A stretch of DNA of 64,000 nt from Thelonectria olida. Its lineage: Eukaryota > Ascomycota > Sordariomycetes > Hypocreales > Nectriaceae. This document shows, one piece after another, positions 45,392 to 55,938 of this stretch (position 1 is the first letter of the stretch; each line of letters opens with the position of its first letter). A model generated the notes under the pieces. That model saw only the letters and a list, made by a program, of their open reading frames with translations, was not told where the DNA came from and did no database searches. Position numbers and translations under genes: made by a program. Where the stretch lies: the NCBI GenBank assembly GCA_020736575.1, contig JAGPYM010000003.1, forward strand, positions 310,001 through 374,000, read 5' to 3'.

Positions 45392-46260
45392 ATGGGTGGT
45401 TTCTCCGAGCATCGGCTCGCCACCGCTCGAGCACAGGCCGAGAAGGAGGCCTGTGACTTCTTCCGCCTCAGGGGCGTTGACAAAGTAGGGATTCCCTGCT
45501 TTGAGTTTGTTGTCGACCATGCCCTGTGGATGACTTGGTGTATGTTATCTCTCCGTCGCCCAGTAGCCGTGCTAACTTGCCTGCAGTCGAAGACACCAAG
45601 CCCACCATCCCGTGGCCTTGGACCAGTTTGATCCCCAAACGCGCCGACTTTACCCATGGCGTGTCCGCAGTCTTTTCCGAGCACCTCAGGAACCAAGCCG
45701 ACGAGTACAGCACCAGCCCTCGGGCTCCAGACGCGCGGGTCCCGAACTCGTCTGATCTTCAGCACTACGCATCCGCCGCCAACTTCCAGGCCATGCTCTG
45801 CTGCAACTGCCAATCCACAACGCACAAGGTCAAGGATTGCCTCAGCGCTCCCAACGGCTCCATCGAGGCATGCCTCTTCTGCCACAACTCGATTCACAAT
45901 GTCGATGATTGTGAGTCCTTCCAAGAGTTGACGGTGAGCCAGATGATCGCGATGCTGGTCAAGGACCGTTCCAATATGCCGCCGTTCAGGACCACCATCA
46001 GCTGGTACGACTACCTCTGGAAGTGGCGGGACGAGACCAACGAGAGGGACGCCGACGGCAACGTGCGCATGCTCGACGCCTTCCTGTGGTCGGAGCAGTT
46101 TTCCAAGGAGCACGCGCCCAATGTCAAACGTCTCCAGGAGATTCTCGATACCGAGCATAGGTATGACCACCTGCCCGCGGACCCTTCCACCAGAACCTGG
46201 GACGATGTTCGGGTGCTATTCAATGACCAGGAGGATGTCGATGTCATGCAAGGCGTCTAA
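45392..46260 (+). CDS. Protein with two CCHC zinc knuckles, possibly nonsense-truncated
   Basis: Two exons (45392-45539, 45587-46260) around a 47-nt GTATGT...CAG intron give 273 residues if translation starts at the ATG at 45392. Two perfect CX2CX4HX4C knuckles lie at C121-C134 and C145-C158, the motif of single-stranded nucleic-acid binding proteins. The rest is unfamiliar. Upstream, a frame from an ATG at 45269 runs into the same frame but is broken by TAG at 45320, which a C-to-T change from CAG would explain. So this is either a 5'-disrupted gene or one whose true start is 45392. Lineage-specific function is unknown. Confidence 0.5.
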
Positions 46261-46841
46261 GCCTCGGGAGGCGACATACATGGCGAGGTGGACGCAGAGA
46301 GGGATGGCAACTCGGTGGCCTCGGCCCTCATCAGGTCCCAGAATGTGAGATAGGTACCTTAGATGAAGGATGATTCTGTCCCTGCGTCGGACCTGACTAT
46401 GAAAGGTGTTATTCATCACGTGCCCTCCATCTACTCGCCACTCCCCGTACTCGTTCCAGCATCTGACACAAATTGCACGCACATCCATATCAACATTATT
46501 CCTCTCAGAGCATACTATCACACCTGATATTATGCATGACTAATCCGACATCTGTTGAGAGGGATGGCGCATCCGCATGACGCCATGTGCCTGCGTATGG
46601 CGCGAGCGAGTTTCGGGTCGTCGTCTCGACACGAACCCGCCAAAATCACGACATCCGAGACTTGATATGGCGCTCTTCTCCCACATTCTCCCACATTGCA
46701 TTTTCGTCATCAGGGCCATTGCTCTGCCTGCGGGGTACACACGGTCGAGTCCTGGGATGCAATTGCTCGCAGGCTCCATTCGAGATTATGTCCCGCATCA
46801 CGTAATTCCGGCATATTATTAATGATGGCAACGGCTGCTTA
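46261..46841. other. Intergenic upstream of the DUF1993 gene
   Basis: About 0.6 kb with no supported frame. It carries the 3' region of the zinc-knuckle gene and the DUF1993 promoter. No repeats were recognised. Confidence 0.45.
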
Positions 46842-46847
46842 TATAAA
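46842..46847 (+). promoter_or_regulatory. TATA box of the DUF1993 gene
   Basis: TATAAA within CTTATATAAAGCG, about 55 bp upstream of the start codon. Confidence 0.6.
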
Positions 46848-46901
46848 GCGACAACTTGCGTGTTGTTGGGACCGACAAGCGCACTCACATACTCATTCAA
46901 A

Positions 46902-47469
46902 ATGGCCGGACTCTCTCTCTACGACACCGTCGTTCCCACGCTGGTCAAGGGTTTGACCTCGTTTGACCACGTCCTCACCCAAGCCGAGAAGTTTGCCAAG
47001 GAAAAGGGCCAGGACGCCGACAGCTTCGTGCAAGCTCGTCTCGTTGAGGACCAGCTCCCTCTGGCCTTTCAGGTCCAAAACGCGACCAAGGCCGTGCAAG
47101 TGGCCATTGGTCGTCTGACGGGCGCCGAGCCTGCCTTTTTCGAGAACAACGAGAAAACCATCGCCGATCTCCACAAGCGAATCCAAAAGACTCTCGATGA
47201 GCTCAAGGCTGTTGACGCCGCGGCGGTGAATGCTCGTGCCGGCACCGAGGTTGATCTGTGAGTGTTTATGGTGACATTTTGATCCTAGCTAACAAATCAG
47301 GTTGATCCCTTGGGCTGGAACCACTCACAAGGTGCCTGTCGAGCAAGCCGTCTTGACGCACAACTACCCCAACTTTTACTTTCACCTGACGACTGGGTAC
47401 TCGATCTTGCGGGCAAAGGGCGTGCCATTGGGAAAGCGGGATTTCTTGGAGTCTTTTTTGGGGTTTTGA
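46902..47469 (+). CDS. DUF1993 family protein
   Basis: Two exons (46902-47257, 47301-47469) around a 43-nt GTGAGT...CAG intron encode 174 residues, typical of DUF1993. The start MAGLSLYDTVVPTLVKGL, the VQNATKAVQVAIGRL helix and the end TTHKVPVEQAVLTHNYPNFY, YSILRAKGVPLGKRDF are family blocks. It is predicted to be an all-helical DinB-like soluble fold with conserved His. Biochemical role is unknown; expression in some fungi is stress-linked only by report on relatives. The ATG at 46902 is chosen over an upstream in-frame codon because it begins the conserved block. Confidence 0.9.
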
Positions 47470-48481
47470 GTCGCAAGGCTCAAAGTAATTTGTAAAAGGT
47501 ATGAAATAGAAAGACCTTTAGAAGAATAAAAACAAGACAAAGAAGACTATCGTGTGACGGCGGGCTTTGTTCGTGAGGTGCCAAGCCCCAGAGGACACAT
47601 GGATGAAAATGGGTTCAAGGATGATGAGGCCTCTTTTGGCATTAAGTCGAGCTATGGGCTTATTAGGACCGGGAAGCTGATTCAAGACAAGGACTCACCC
47701 GTTCCATGGCGGACTATATTTATTCGTTAGCCCCTGACCAGTACGCTCACCATCGGGCATGTTCAGCAATAGAGGCCGGCAGATAACCGCGACTACGCTA
47801 GCACTGATGCAGCGATGCCGATATCAGTGGGACCACGACGTTCTGGTCTCCCGCGCTTATCGTCAGCTGTCGTCTACATAGGTGATTGACATTGCAATTC
47901 AGAGTCATTCTTTGACTTCCGTCAGGCAGGTCATGACATTCTAGACCCACCGATAATCGCGCTGAGAGTCTCACGACCGGGGTTATATTGACCATTGAGG
48001 GTTGAGCCGATGGGCGTCGGCGTTTAGGATATGGAAGATGTCTCCGTCGTAGAGCCGAATACGTCAGAGTCAGTCTCAGACACCAGACAATCTCAACTCT
48101 TGGTCAAGGCTGGTTCACCGCCGAGGTTGCGTGGAGACTATGGAGACCCGGTCATTGATGCAAGGCTTTCCACCTCAAGCTTCACAAGCGAAGCATTCAT
48201 TCAATGGCTTATCAAGCATGGTCCACAATGGAAAACGAGTCTTCTAGCGTCATCTGCTGGAACCGGTCGTCACGTTGATGCCACGAGGTCAGACACTAAC
48301 TGGGACGTGTCCGCCGTGTATTATTCCGAACAAGCGAATATCCGCCCTGGCAATATGGAGGCTCATCGTTCGACTTGGCCGAGCCTCCGAGGTGATGGAG
48401 ACTTCAATCAGTCCATTTGGTTCTTGTGGAGCTGGAATAAGAATTGTTGACCAGGGCCACCGCCAGTTGCTGGGAATTAGA
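47470..48481. other. Intergenic upstream of the alcohol dehydrogenase gene
   Basis: About 1 kb. A 139-codon open frame at 48031-48450 overlaps the promoter and has no domain or conserved look, so it is not called. No RNA gene or repeat was recognised. Confidence 0.45.
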
Positions 48482-48487
48482 TATAAA
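48482..48487 (+). promoter_or_regulatory. TATA box of the alcohol dehydrogenase gene
   Basis: TATAAA in AGATATAAAACGG, 52 bp upstream of the start codon. Confidence 0.6.
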
Positions 48488-48538
48488 ACGGCATAGATCC
48501 TCAATGATTGAACCAAACAATCAAACAGCATCGTCACA

Positions 48539-49711
48539 ATGACCGATTACACCTTTCAAGGCTGGCTTGGCCTCTCCTCTGAAGCCGTCGACGGCAAGAT
48601 GGAATGGGGCACCTTTGAGCCCAAAACGTGGACAGAAGACGATGTTGACATCCAAATCACCCATTGCGGCGTCTGCGGATCGGACACGCATACTCTTCGA
48701 TCCGGTTGGGGAGAGACCAAGTATCGTAAGTCTCTGTCTGCCATTGGGCTTACACGTCTAATGACTTAGCCTGTTGCGTTGGCCACGAAATCGTAGGCAG
48801 GGCCGTCCGCGTCGGCTCCAATGTCAAACACATCTCCCTCGGCGATCGTGTCGGCGTCGGCGCCCAGTCGCGCAGCTGCCTCGAGCCCGACTGTCCCGAC
48901 TGCACCGCCGGCCGCGAGAATTACTGCGTGCGTCTCCACGTCGGCACGTACAATGGCATATACCCGAACGACGAGGGCAAATCGTATGGCGGATACGCAG
49001 ACTACAACCGTGCCAATGGACGGTTCGTCATCAAGATCCCGGACGGTCTGCCGTCGGAGCATGCAGCGCCGTTGCTATGCGGTGGTGTGACAATGTACTC
49101 GCCATTGAAGCAAAAGGGGTGCGGACCAGGCAAAAAGGTGGGCATCATCGGCGTCGGAGGACTCGGCCACTTTGGCGTTCTCTTTGCAAAGGCTCTCGGG
49201 GCGGACAAGGTGGTGGGCATCTCGCGGAAGGCGTCCAAGCGGGATGAAGTCTTGTCCCTGGGGGCTGACGAGTACATCGCCACTGAAGAGGACGAGAATT
49301 GGGCTGCCGAGAATGCGCGGTCGTTGGATCTCATCATCTGCACTGTGTCGAGTGCCAAGATGCCTTTGACGCAGTATCTTCAGCTTCTCAACGTCAACGG
49401 AAGCTTTGTCCAAGTCGGGTAAGTTCCCAAGATCGATTTCTGTTCTTTACTGACGAGTTAGCCTCCCCGACGGCGGTAACTTGCCTCCGGTCAGCGTCTT
49501 CACGCTCATCAAGAGCGCCATCGACATTGGGGGTAGCATCATCGGGTCTCCCGGCGAAATCAACGACATGCTGCAGTTGGCCGTGGACAAGCAGATTAAG
49601 CCCTGGGTGGAGCTTCGACCGATGGAGGATGCCAACCAGGCAGTGTTGGATCTTGAGGCGGGCAAGCCTAGGTACCGATACGTGTTGGTGAATGGAAAGC
49701 ATCTGGCATGA
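48539..49711 (+). CDS. NADP-dependent zinc alcohol dehydrogenase (Adh6/cinnamyl type)
   Basis: Three exons (48539-48725, 48770-49418, 49462-49711) with introns of 44 and 43 nt give 361 residues. Catalytic zinc ligands appear in HCGVCGSDTHT (C46) and VGHEIVG (H68/E69), and a four-cysteine structural zinc loop in CLEPDCPDCTAGRENYC. The nucleotide motif GVGGLGHFGVLFAKALG is followed by SRKASKRD, which fits NADP(H) binding. This is the Adh6/cinnamyl-alcohol-dehydrogenase-like branch, reducing a broad range of aliphatic and aromatic aldehydes in the cytosol. Confidence 0.95.
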
Positions 49712-49847
49712 TGTAGGAAGTGAATAGAATTACGTTTAGATGAATTTGCGAATCGGTTATTGCAAATGTGATGTCGCTCTTTCCTCATCTGCAGGCTAGC
49801 TCTAATCCAACCCCACCTTCATCCTCACCTCCAACACAGTAAACATC

Positions 49848-50316
49848 ATGCCCCGATCCGACGAGGCCGCCGCGTTTTTCCACGCCGTCTATTCCGCCGT
49901 TCAAGAAATCCCCCGTGGCAAAGTTACCACCTACGGCCACATTGCCGCCCTTGTAGGAACTCGTATCTCCCCCGACCCAATCTCACCGTGCCCTAGTAAC
50001 CTCGACAGCTCAACGCCCGCGTCAAGTCGGCGTCTGTCTCAAGCACTTACCCGCCGATGCGACACAGCGCTTCCACCACGATAACGTCCCATGGCAAAGG
50101 GTCATCAATGCCAAAGGCCAAATCTCGCCAAGGTACGTGTCCGGCTTCTTCTCGATCAAGCTAACAAGCAGATCTCAACCAGAGGGAGCACGCTCACAAG
50201 CCGACGCACTACGAGCCGAAGGCGTCAACGTCACTGAAAACGCCATGGGGGAGTTGTTCATCAGCTGGGACGACTACGGATGGTTCCCGGAATCACTCCC
50301 GTCCGAAACGCAGTGA
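49848..50316 (+). CDS. Alkyltransferase-like protein (ATL) for O6-alkylguanine
   Basis: Three exons (49848-49962, 50009-50132, 50172-50316) with introns of 46 and 39 nt encode 127 residues. The sequence is the DNA-binding half of O6-alkylguanine transferases: IPRGKVTTYGHIAALVG, RQVGVCLKHL, and VPWQRVINAKGQISPR. W67 replaces the alkyl-accepting Cys of the PCHR motif (PWQR here), as in fission-yeast Atl1. ATL proteins bind O6-alkylguanine without removing it and hand the lesion to nucleotide excision repair. The recognition-loop end GELFISWDDYGWFPES is present. It has no catalytic Cys to act alone. Confidence 0.93.
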
Positions 50317-50646
50317 GAAGCATTAACTAGTATTTACCACTATCATCAGGACAAGGTCCTTATATGTAACAGATTTGCCCTTCCGGCATCATAAAATCAT
50401 CGCATCTTCCACGTCAGAACAAGCCACCGTCGGAGGCAAAGAAGTAGAAGAAATGGTGCAACAGAAAAGTACAAGACAAGACAACAGAAAGAATAACATG
50501 CTCGAGCTGCTGGTGTAGTGGTATTCGGACAAGCAGAACCCCTCCAAACTCCTGGCCAGTGCAAAAGAATCGCCATCTGGAAACAGCCCAAAGAAATAAC
50601 AGACATGATGGCATGATGCGTCAACTCAGAACCAAAGTCACCTGGG
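50317..50646. other. Short intergenic between ATL and kinesin gene ends
   Basis: About 330 bp between two convergent genes; presumably overlapping 3' untranslated regions. Open frames here lack any family resemblance. Confidence 0.5.
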
Positions 50647-53600
50647 CTAAAAGCAGTTCAGGCTACCCTTCTTCTTCTTGCCCTTGTTGATGGCATTCAT
50701 ACGCTCCTCGAGTTGACGACGAGCAGCTTCCGCTGCTTGGCGCTTCTTACGCTCTTCCTCGACAGCTTGAAGACTCCAACGGTTGTCGTGGACCGGCTCC
50801 GGAGGCGGTCGGTCCTTGAGCTCCTTGACTTCCGTCTCGAGCTCTTGCGCCCGCTTTTTCCAGGCATCGCAGTCGGCCTTCATCTTGTTGGATTGCTTCT
50901 CCAAGTCGTTGAGGGCCTCCTCGAGCGTCTGGGTCAGCTGGCGCTCGGCATACAGGTGCTTCTCGATGGTTCGGATGCGAGCCTCCTGGTCCTCGGTCAT
51001 TTGCGAGATGCTCAGGTTGTCCTTGCTGGGCGGCCGGGCGGCTGTGGGTGAGCTGGGCACGCCGTTGGGCGAAGTGGGTAGGGGCGGTAGGGGAATGGCG
51101 GGGGGTGGGGATGGCAAGGAAGTGTGCGAGGCGCTCTTGCGGATGGTCGAGTTCGAGTTGGATCGCTGCACGCCGTTGGCGAGGGCGTCGTCGAGTTTTG
51201 TCTGTCTTGTTAGCGTTGCACAATGCACAGTGAGGTGGGCGCTTACCCGAAGCGCCTGGTGCTCCTCGCGAAGGGCGTCCAACTCGACTTGGAGCTGGAT
51301 CCGGGCTTGGTTGATCTCTTCCATCTGGGCGTTGCGCTCCGTCTGGAGCGTGCTCAGGCGGTTGTTGGTCATTTGAGCCTCGTCAAAGTTGTTCTGCAGC
51401 TGCTCTTCCAGTTCTTCAACCAGACGACTGTTCTTCTTGCTGCGAGAGTCCAGGTCACTCATTCTGTTCTTGACGGCCGTGAGCTGGTCGGCCAGCGGGG
51501 CCGTGCGAGCATTCTTTCCGTCGGCCAGCATGTCTGCCACGGCAGCCTTGGTGGTCTCGAGATCGCGCACGATGGTCTCGTTGATGGTGGTGAGCTCCGC
51601 AACATGCTTCTCCATCTCGCCTCGCTTGGCTTGTTCCGCGCCAAGCGCCTTTTGAGCAGTGATCAAATCGTCGACGCGCTCAGTGAGCTTCTCCACGCTG
51701 ACGTCCACGCCTAGGGCAAAGGCAACCCGCTCGGCCACCTTGACAAGGTCCTCTCTGGCTTCTGCCAATTCAGTCTCGAGCTTCTGGACTCCCTCGGCAT
51801 GCTCCAACATGAGCACCTCGACCTGCTCCTCGTACCCCTTTTGTTCGTTCGTCTTGAGCTCGGACAGCTCCTTGGCGTGGGATGCCTTGAGCTTGTCCAG
51901 GCTCTCCTGGTGACTCTTGGTGGCCTGCTCGTGGGCGGCCATCTGCTCCTCCAGCTGGGAGACGAGCTCCTTGTGACGCGCATCATCGGCAGCGGTGTTG
52001 CCCACAAGCTCCTCGAGCTTGGCGCTGTGGGCATTGTTGAGTTCCTGCAACTCCGTGGTGTGGTTCTTGGAGAGTTGCTCAATTTCGGCGCGAGCCGAGG
52101 CGTGCGACGTTTCAAGATCGGCAACCTTGGTGGCGTTGCTGTTGATGATGGCCTTGTACTCGTCAATTTCGCTACGAAGGAACGCGATGAGATCCTTCTG
52201 TTTGCGTTCAGCCTCGCGAGACTCGTCCGACTGCGAATGCGACCGGGACTGCGAGTCGACCAGCTTGGCGTTGGCGGCAACGAGTTGTGCCTCGAGGTTC
52301 TGAATGGCGCCGCGGAGCTCCGATTCGGTCGAGGCAAGGGATTCGAGGGCTAACTTGTGCTTGCTTTCCCAGGCAGCCAGCTCCTTTTGGAGGTTGTCGA
52401 CCTGCTCGTCGCCCGAGGCATTCTTCGACGCCAGCTCTCGCAGAGACTCGAGCTCGGCAGTCAATTCCTTTTCGCGAGCCGCATTGGCCCCTCTGGTCTC
52501 CATGAGCTGTCGCTCGCTCTGCTCCAGCTGGTCTCGCATGGTCGCAATCATGGACATGTCCACGGGGGTGGCCTTGAGACTGGATCGCTCACGGGTCAGG
52601 CCCGAAATGATGGTCATCTTAGTTTCCATCTCCTTCTTGGCGGCGGCAACGTCGGCCTCGAGCTCTTGAATCCGCTCGCTGCGCGAGTGCAGCTCGTGCA
52701 TGGCCGAGTTGAGGCTCAGCTCAAAGCTTTGCATCACCTCGGGCTGGTTCTCAAAGTTATCCGCGGCCAGGTTTCGCAGCGATGCAAACGATCGGTGTGC
52801 GCGGTCAATGACCATGAGGTTCTGGCTCGACTTGCGACGGATGATGGGGGTGCTGGTTCGGGGGGAAGTGGCCTCGACGACGCGAGCCTTGTACAGATCG
52901 GTCTTGAGCTCTTCGACCATGTCGAGAGTTTCGCTATGCGTGTGTTCAAGCTGGGCATACCGCTCGGCCAGTTCCTTCTCGGCCAACTCGCGTTCTTGCG
53001 CAAGAGTCTTGAGATGATCCAATTCGGCAGCAAGCTGCGCGCTCTGAGTAAGGTCCTCGGTAGACGCCGCAGGCTTTGCAGTCGCGGTGTCGGCCTCGCT
53101 AGATGAGTCCACGGTAGCAGGCGAATCCATGGCCGATGATAGCTCCGAGGAGAGCGAGCGCGAAAGCGATGACCGAGGGCCATCCTTCAAATCGCTCGAT
53201 CTCTCGTCGGATAAAAAAGACTCGGGGCGAGTATCGGAGGGCGAAGTCACCGACAGGATCGAATCGCGGACGCGGCTGGGAGGGTGGCGAGCCTCGTCCA
53301 TGGCGTCTTGCAGCTCGGAAAGGTGGCGCATGGCCTCTTCGTACTTTGTGTGAAGAGCATCGTAGTCGTGCAGGGTCGACTCGTGCTCGACTCGAAGGTC
53401 AAAGAGCTCCTGGGTGACGTTTTCCAGTTTATCGGCGACAAACCTGGATTGGGCAGGGCTCTGGGGCGTAAGGTCTTCGTCGGGCTTCTCGAGGTGCTCG
53501 ATCGGATCTTCTTCGGCTTCCTCCTTGACGGTGCTAATCTTGGCAGCCTCTTCCTCGTCGGCTTCTTCAGGGATGGGCTCTTCCATCTGGCTGTGGCGAC

Positions 53601-55938
53601 TGACGTGCGACTGGCTTCGAGAGTGCTCGGCCTTTCCGCGGCGGACTCCATTGGGCTCCGGAGCCTCTTTTGCCGTCTCTGGCTCCTTGTCGTCCTGGAA
53701 GTTGTCGAGTTCTTGAAGCAACGAGTCAAGCTTGCCAAGGCTTCGTTGACGCTCAACAACCTGCTCCAGTCTGTCAATCTCGCGCTGCATCAACTCGGAG
53801 TCTTGGTCAGCCTCGGCGAGGCGCTCCTCGAGGGTCGAAATGTAGTCCTCGCACGAAGCCTCATTCTCTCGCACACGAGCAATTTCTTTGCGCAGCTCCG
53901 TGATGATGGTCGCATTCTTCTCCTCGCCGCTAGTGTGGCCATCGAGCTTGCTCTCTAGGTCGTGCAGATAGTTTTCGGTGCTGGCTTCACGATCCATGAG
54001 CTTCTGCAGTCGCGCCTGGAGTTGAGTGTTGATGGTCTCGACGTATGCACACTTGGTCTCCTTTTCGAGGAGGTTGGTCTCGGTGTTGGAGAGGGTGCCG
54101 CGGGTGCTGGACAGGGACTGCTCGAGAGATTGGATCGTCTTTTCGTACTCGAGAACAACCTGTTCCACGGCTTGGGCAAACGAGTTGGATCGGTTCAGAC
54201 GGTCGGTAGCACTGTCGCCGAGCGAATCTTCAAGCTGCTGATGTTCTCCCGACTCGTTTTCGCGGGCCTTTGCCATTTCGGAAATCACGCGGGCGTGGCG
54301 CTGGCTGAGAGCGGTGTAATTCTCCTGGATGTCGAGGATCTGGTTCTGCAACTCGACTTCACGCTCGTTAGGTCGTTCGGGTCGTTCAGCTTGAGGGGCT
54401 CGTCGAGGGCTGACACCGCCGCGATCAGCACCGCTGCGAATCTGCTCTCGCAAAAAGGCCACTTCGGCCTTGAGACGATCAATGACGGCTTGCTTATCGC
54501 CCTCCTCAACCTGCTGGATGCGGGGTTTGGACTGGATCGCCCGGGCGCGCTGGGCGTACTGCACAGTGTTGAGTGTCTCACTCAGGTGGAACTCGGCAGG
54601 GGTTACGCAAGCGATCATGTAGGTGATGGCGTTTCCGCCCAGAGAGTCCTGGAGCAGCCGAGTGAGGCGGGAATCGCGATACGACACGTGGGATCCGGCG
54701 GATCGAGACGAGAGCTGGCTGATGACCTTTCCGAGAGCGGCGAGACCAGCGTTGATGGAAATACCTTCCTTGGCGCGCTCGCCCTGAGCACCTGTATTCT
54801 TGAGACGTTCGCTACCTGCGAGATCCACAAAGTGCAGCTTGCTGTCGGTGGTGATGGAGATATCGTTGCCCGTCATGGCCTCCAGGGGCACGGAAAATCG
54901 TTTCTCGGAAGGGCCCGTGGGAGTGGCCTTATTCTTACGCTGAACAAGGTTCAGAGAAAAGACGGCATGGGAACGTGAAGACTTGGCGTTGATGGCGGTG
55001 GCGTCGGTTTGACGAATGCTGGATCCAAAGTTTAAGGCATTCAGAAGATCCTCGACAGAGTTAATCTCAACCTGGCGCAAGCCAGTGAGGATAATGTTGC
55101 CCTTGACGTCCTCGCGAATGGCGACGTTGCCCCTCTCGTGAGCGGGGGTGGTCTCGGAGACGAGCAGGTCGCGAAGCTGTTCGTTGTAAATTTCTAGATA
55201 AGTGGCCGTTAGAGACCAGCTGCGATCGCCCAGTGCATTTGGCTGTCCATATCCACGGGGAGTTCTAAGGTGGGACATTGAATTCCGGTTCGACTTGGGG
55301 CTAGGTTTCGGCGCGTCGAGCTTCTCGAAAAGGGCTGCGGCGGCCCGAGGAATGACACCTGATCTTGTCAGCATTTTGAGCGCAGCCTCGCTGGGGATCT
55401 TACCCATCGATTCGTTGTCCCGCTGCTCGTCGGGGCCCGAAGTGCCCATGGTGTACGATTTTCCGGCACCAGACTGGCCATATGCGAGGAGGGAAACATT
55501 ATAACCTTGCGTAAAGGCTTGGACGCTTTCTGAGAGATAATCCCAGACGCCCTCCTGTGTGATTTCAGAGCTGAAAACGCGATCAAAGACGAAAAGCTTG
55601 CGGCCTTGGGGGGAATCGATAGCGAGGCTCGTATCGGATGTGTCTTGGACCATGGAGCGCTGAAAGCGCTGAGGGATCAACTCGAAACCTGGATCGCTCG
55701 ACTTGAGAGGTGGACGGACGCGAACGGCTATGGTGGTCAACTCTGGTCAACTATTGAAACGGCAAGGATACATACCGACTTTGACGGCGGTGCGGCTGTC
55801 CTCGTCAGAGGCTCTACTACCACCTCCCGTCTTGCTATTCGTGCTGAGGCGGCTGTTGCTCCGTACGGTCCTAGATGCGATGGCGCTGAGGGGGCGCTGA
55901 GGAAGTCCCCCAGGTGAAGCCGGTGGCGAGGTCGCCAT
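50647..55938 (-). CDS. Large N-terminal-motor kinesin, probably kinesin-4-like
   Basis: Three exons (55938-55776, 55727-51247, 51201-50647) give 1732 residues. Splicing at 55775/55728 restores TAVKVAVRVRPPL. The motor domain runs to about residue 420: P-loop GQSGAGKS (138-145), switch I NAKSSRSHAVFSL, switch II HFVDLAGSERL, neck AQRARAIQSKPRIQ. The remaining 1300 residues are coiled coil (repeated heptads in LEQSLSSTRGTLSNTE-like stretches) plus disordered Ser-rich segments. The long uninterrupted coil fits kinesin-4/KIF4-KIF21-type motors that regulate microtubule plus-end growth, though assignment to a subfamily needs a tree. The 45-nt intron at 51202-51246 keeps frame even if retained. Confidence 0.93.

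Noticed and set aside
48031..48450. 139-codon plus-strand frame upstream of the alcohol dehydrogenase
   Set aside because: Ends among promoter elements, no family features, unremarkable for chance length.
54000..55900. Long plus-strand frames opposite the kinesin motor (for example 53962-54978)
   Set aside because: Antisense shadows of a real coding frame with intact P-loop and switch motifs.
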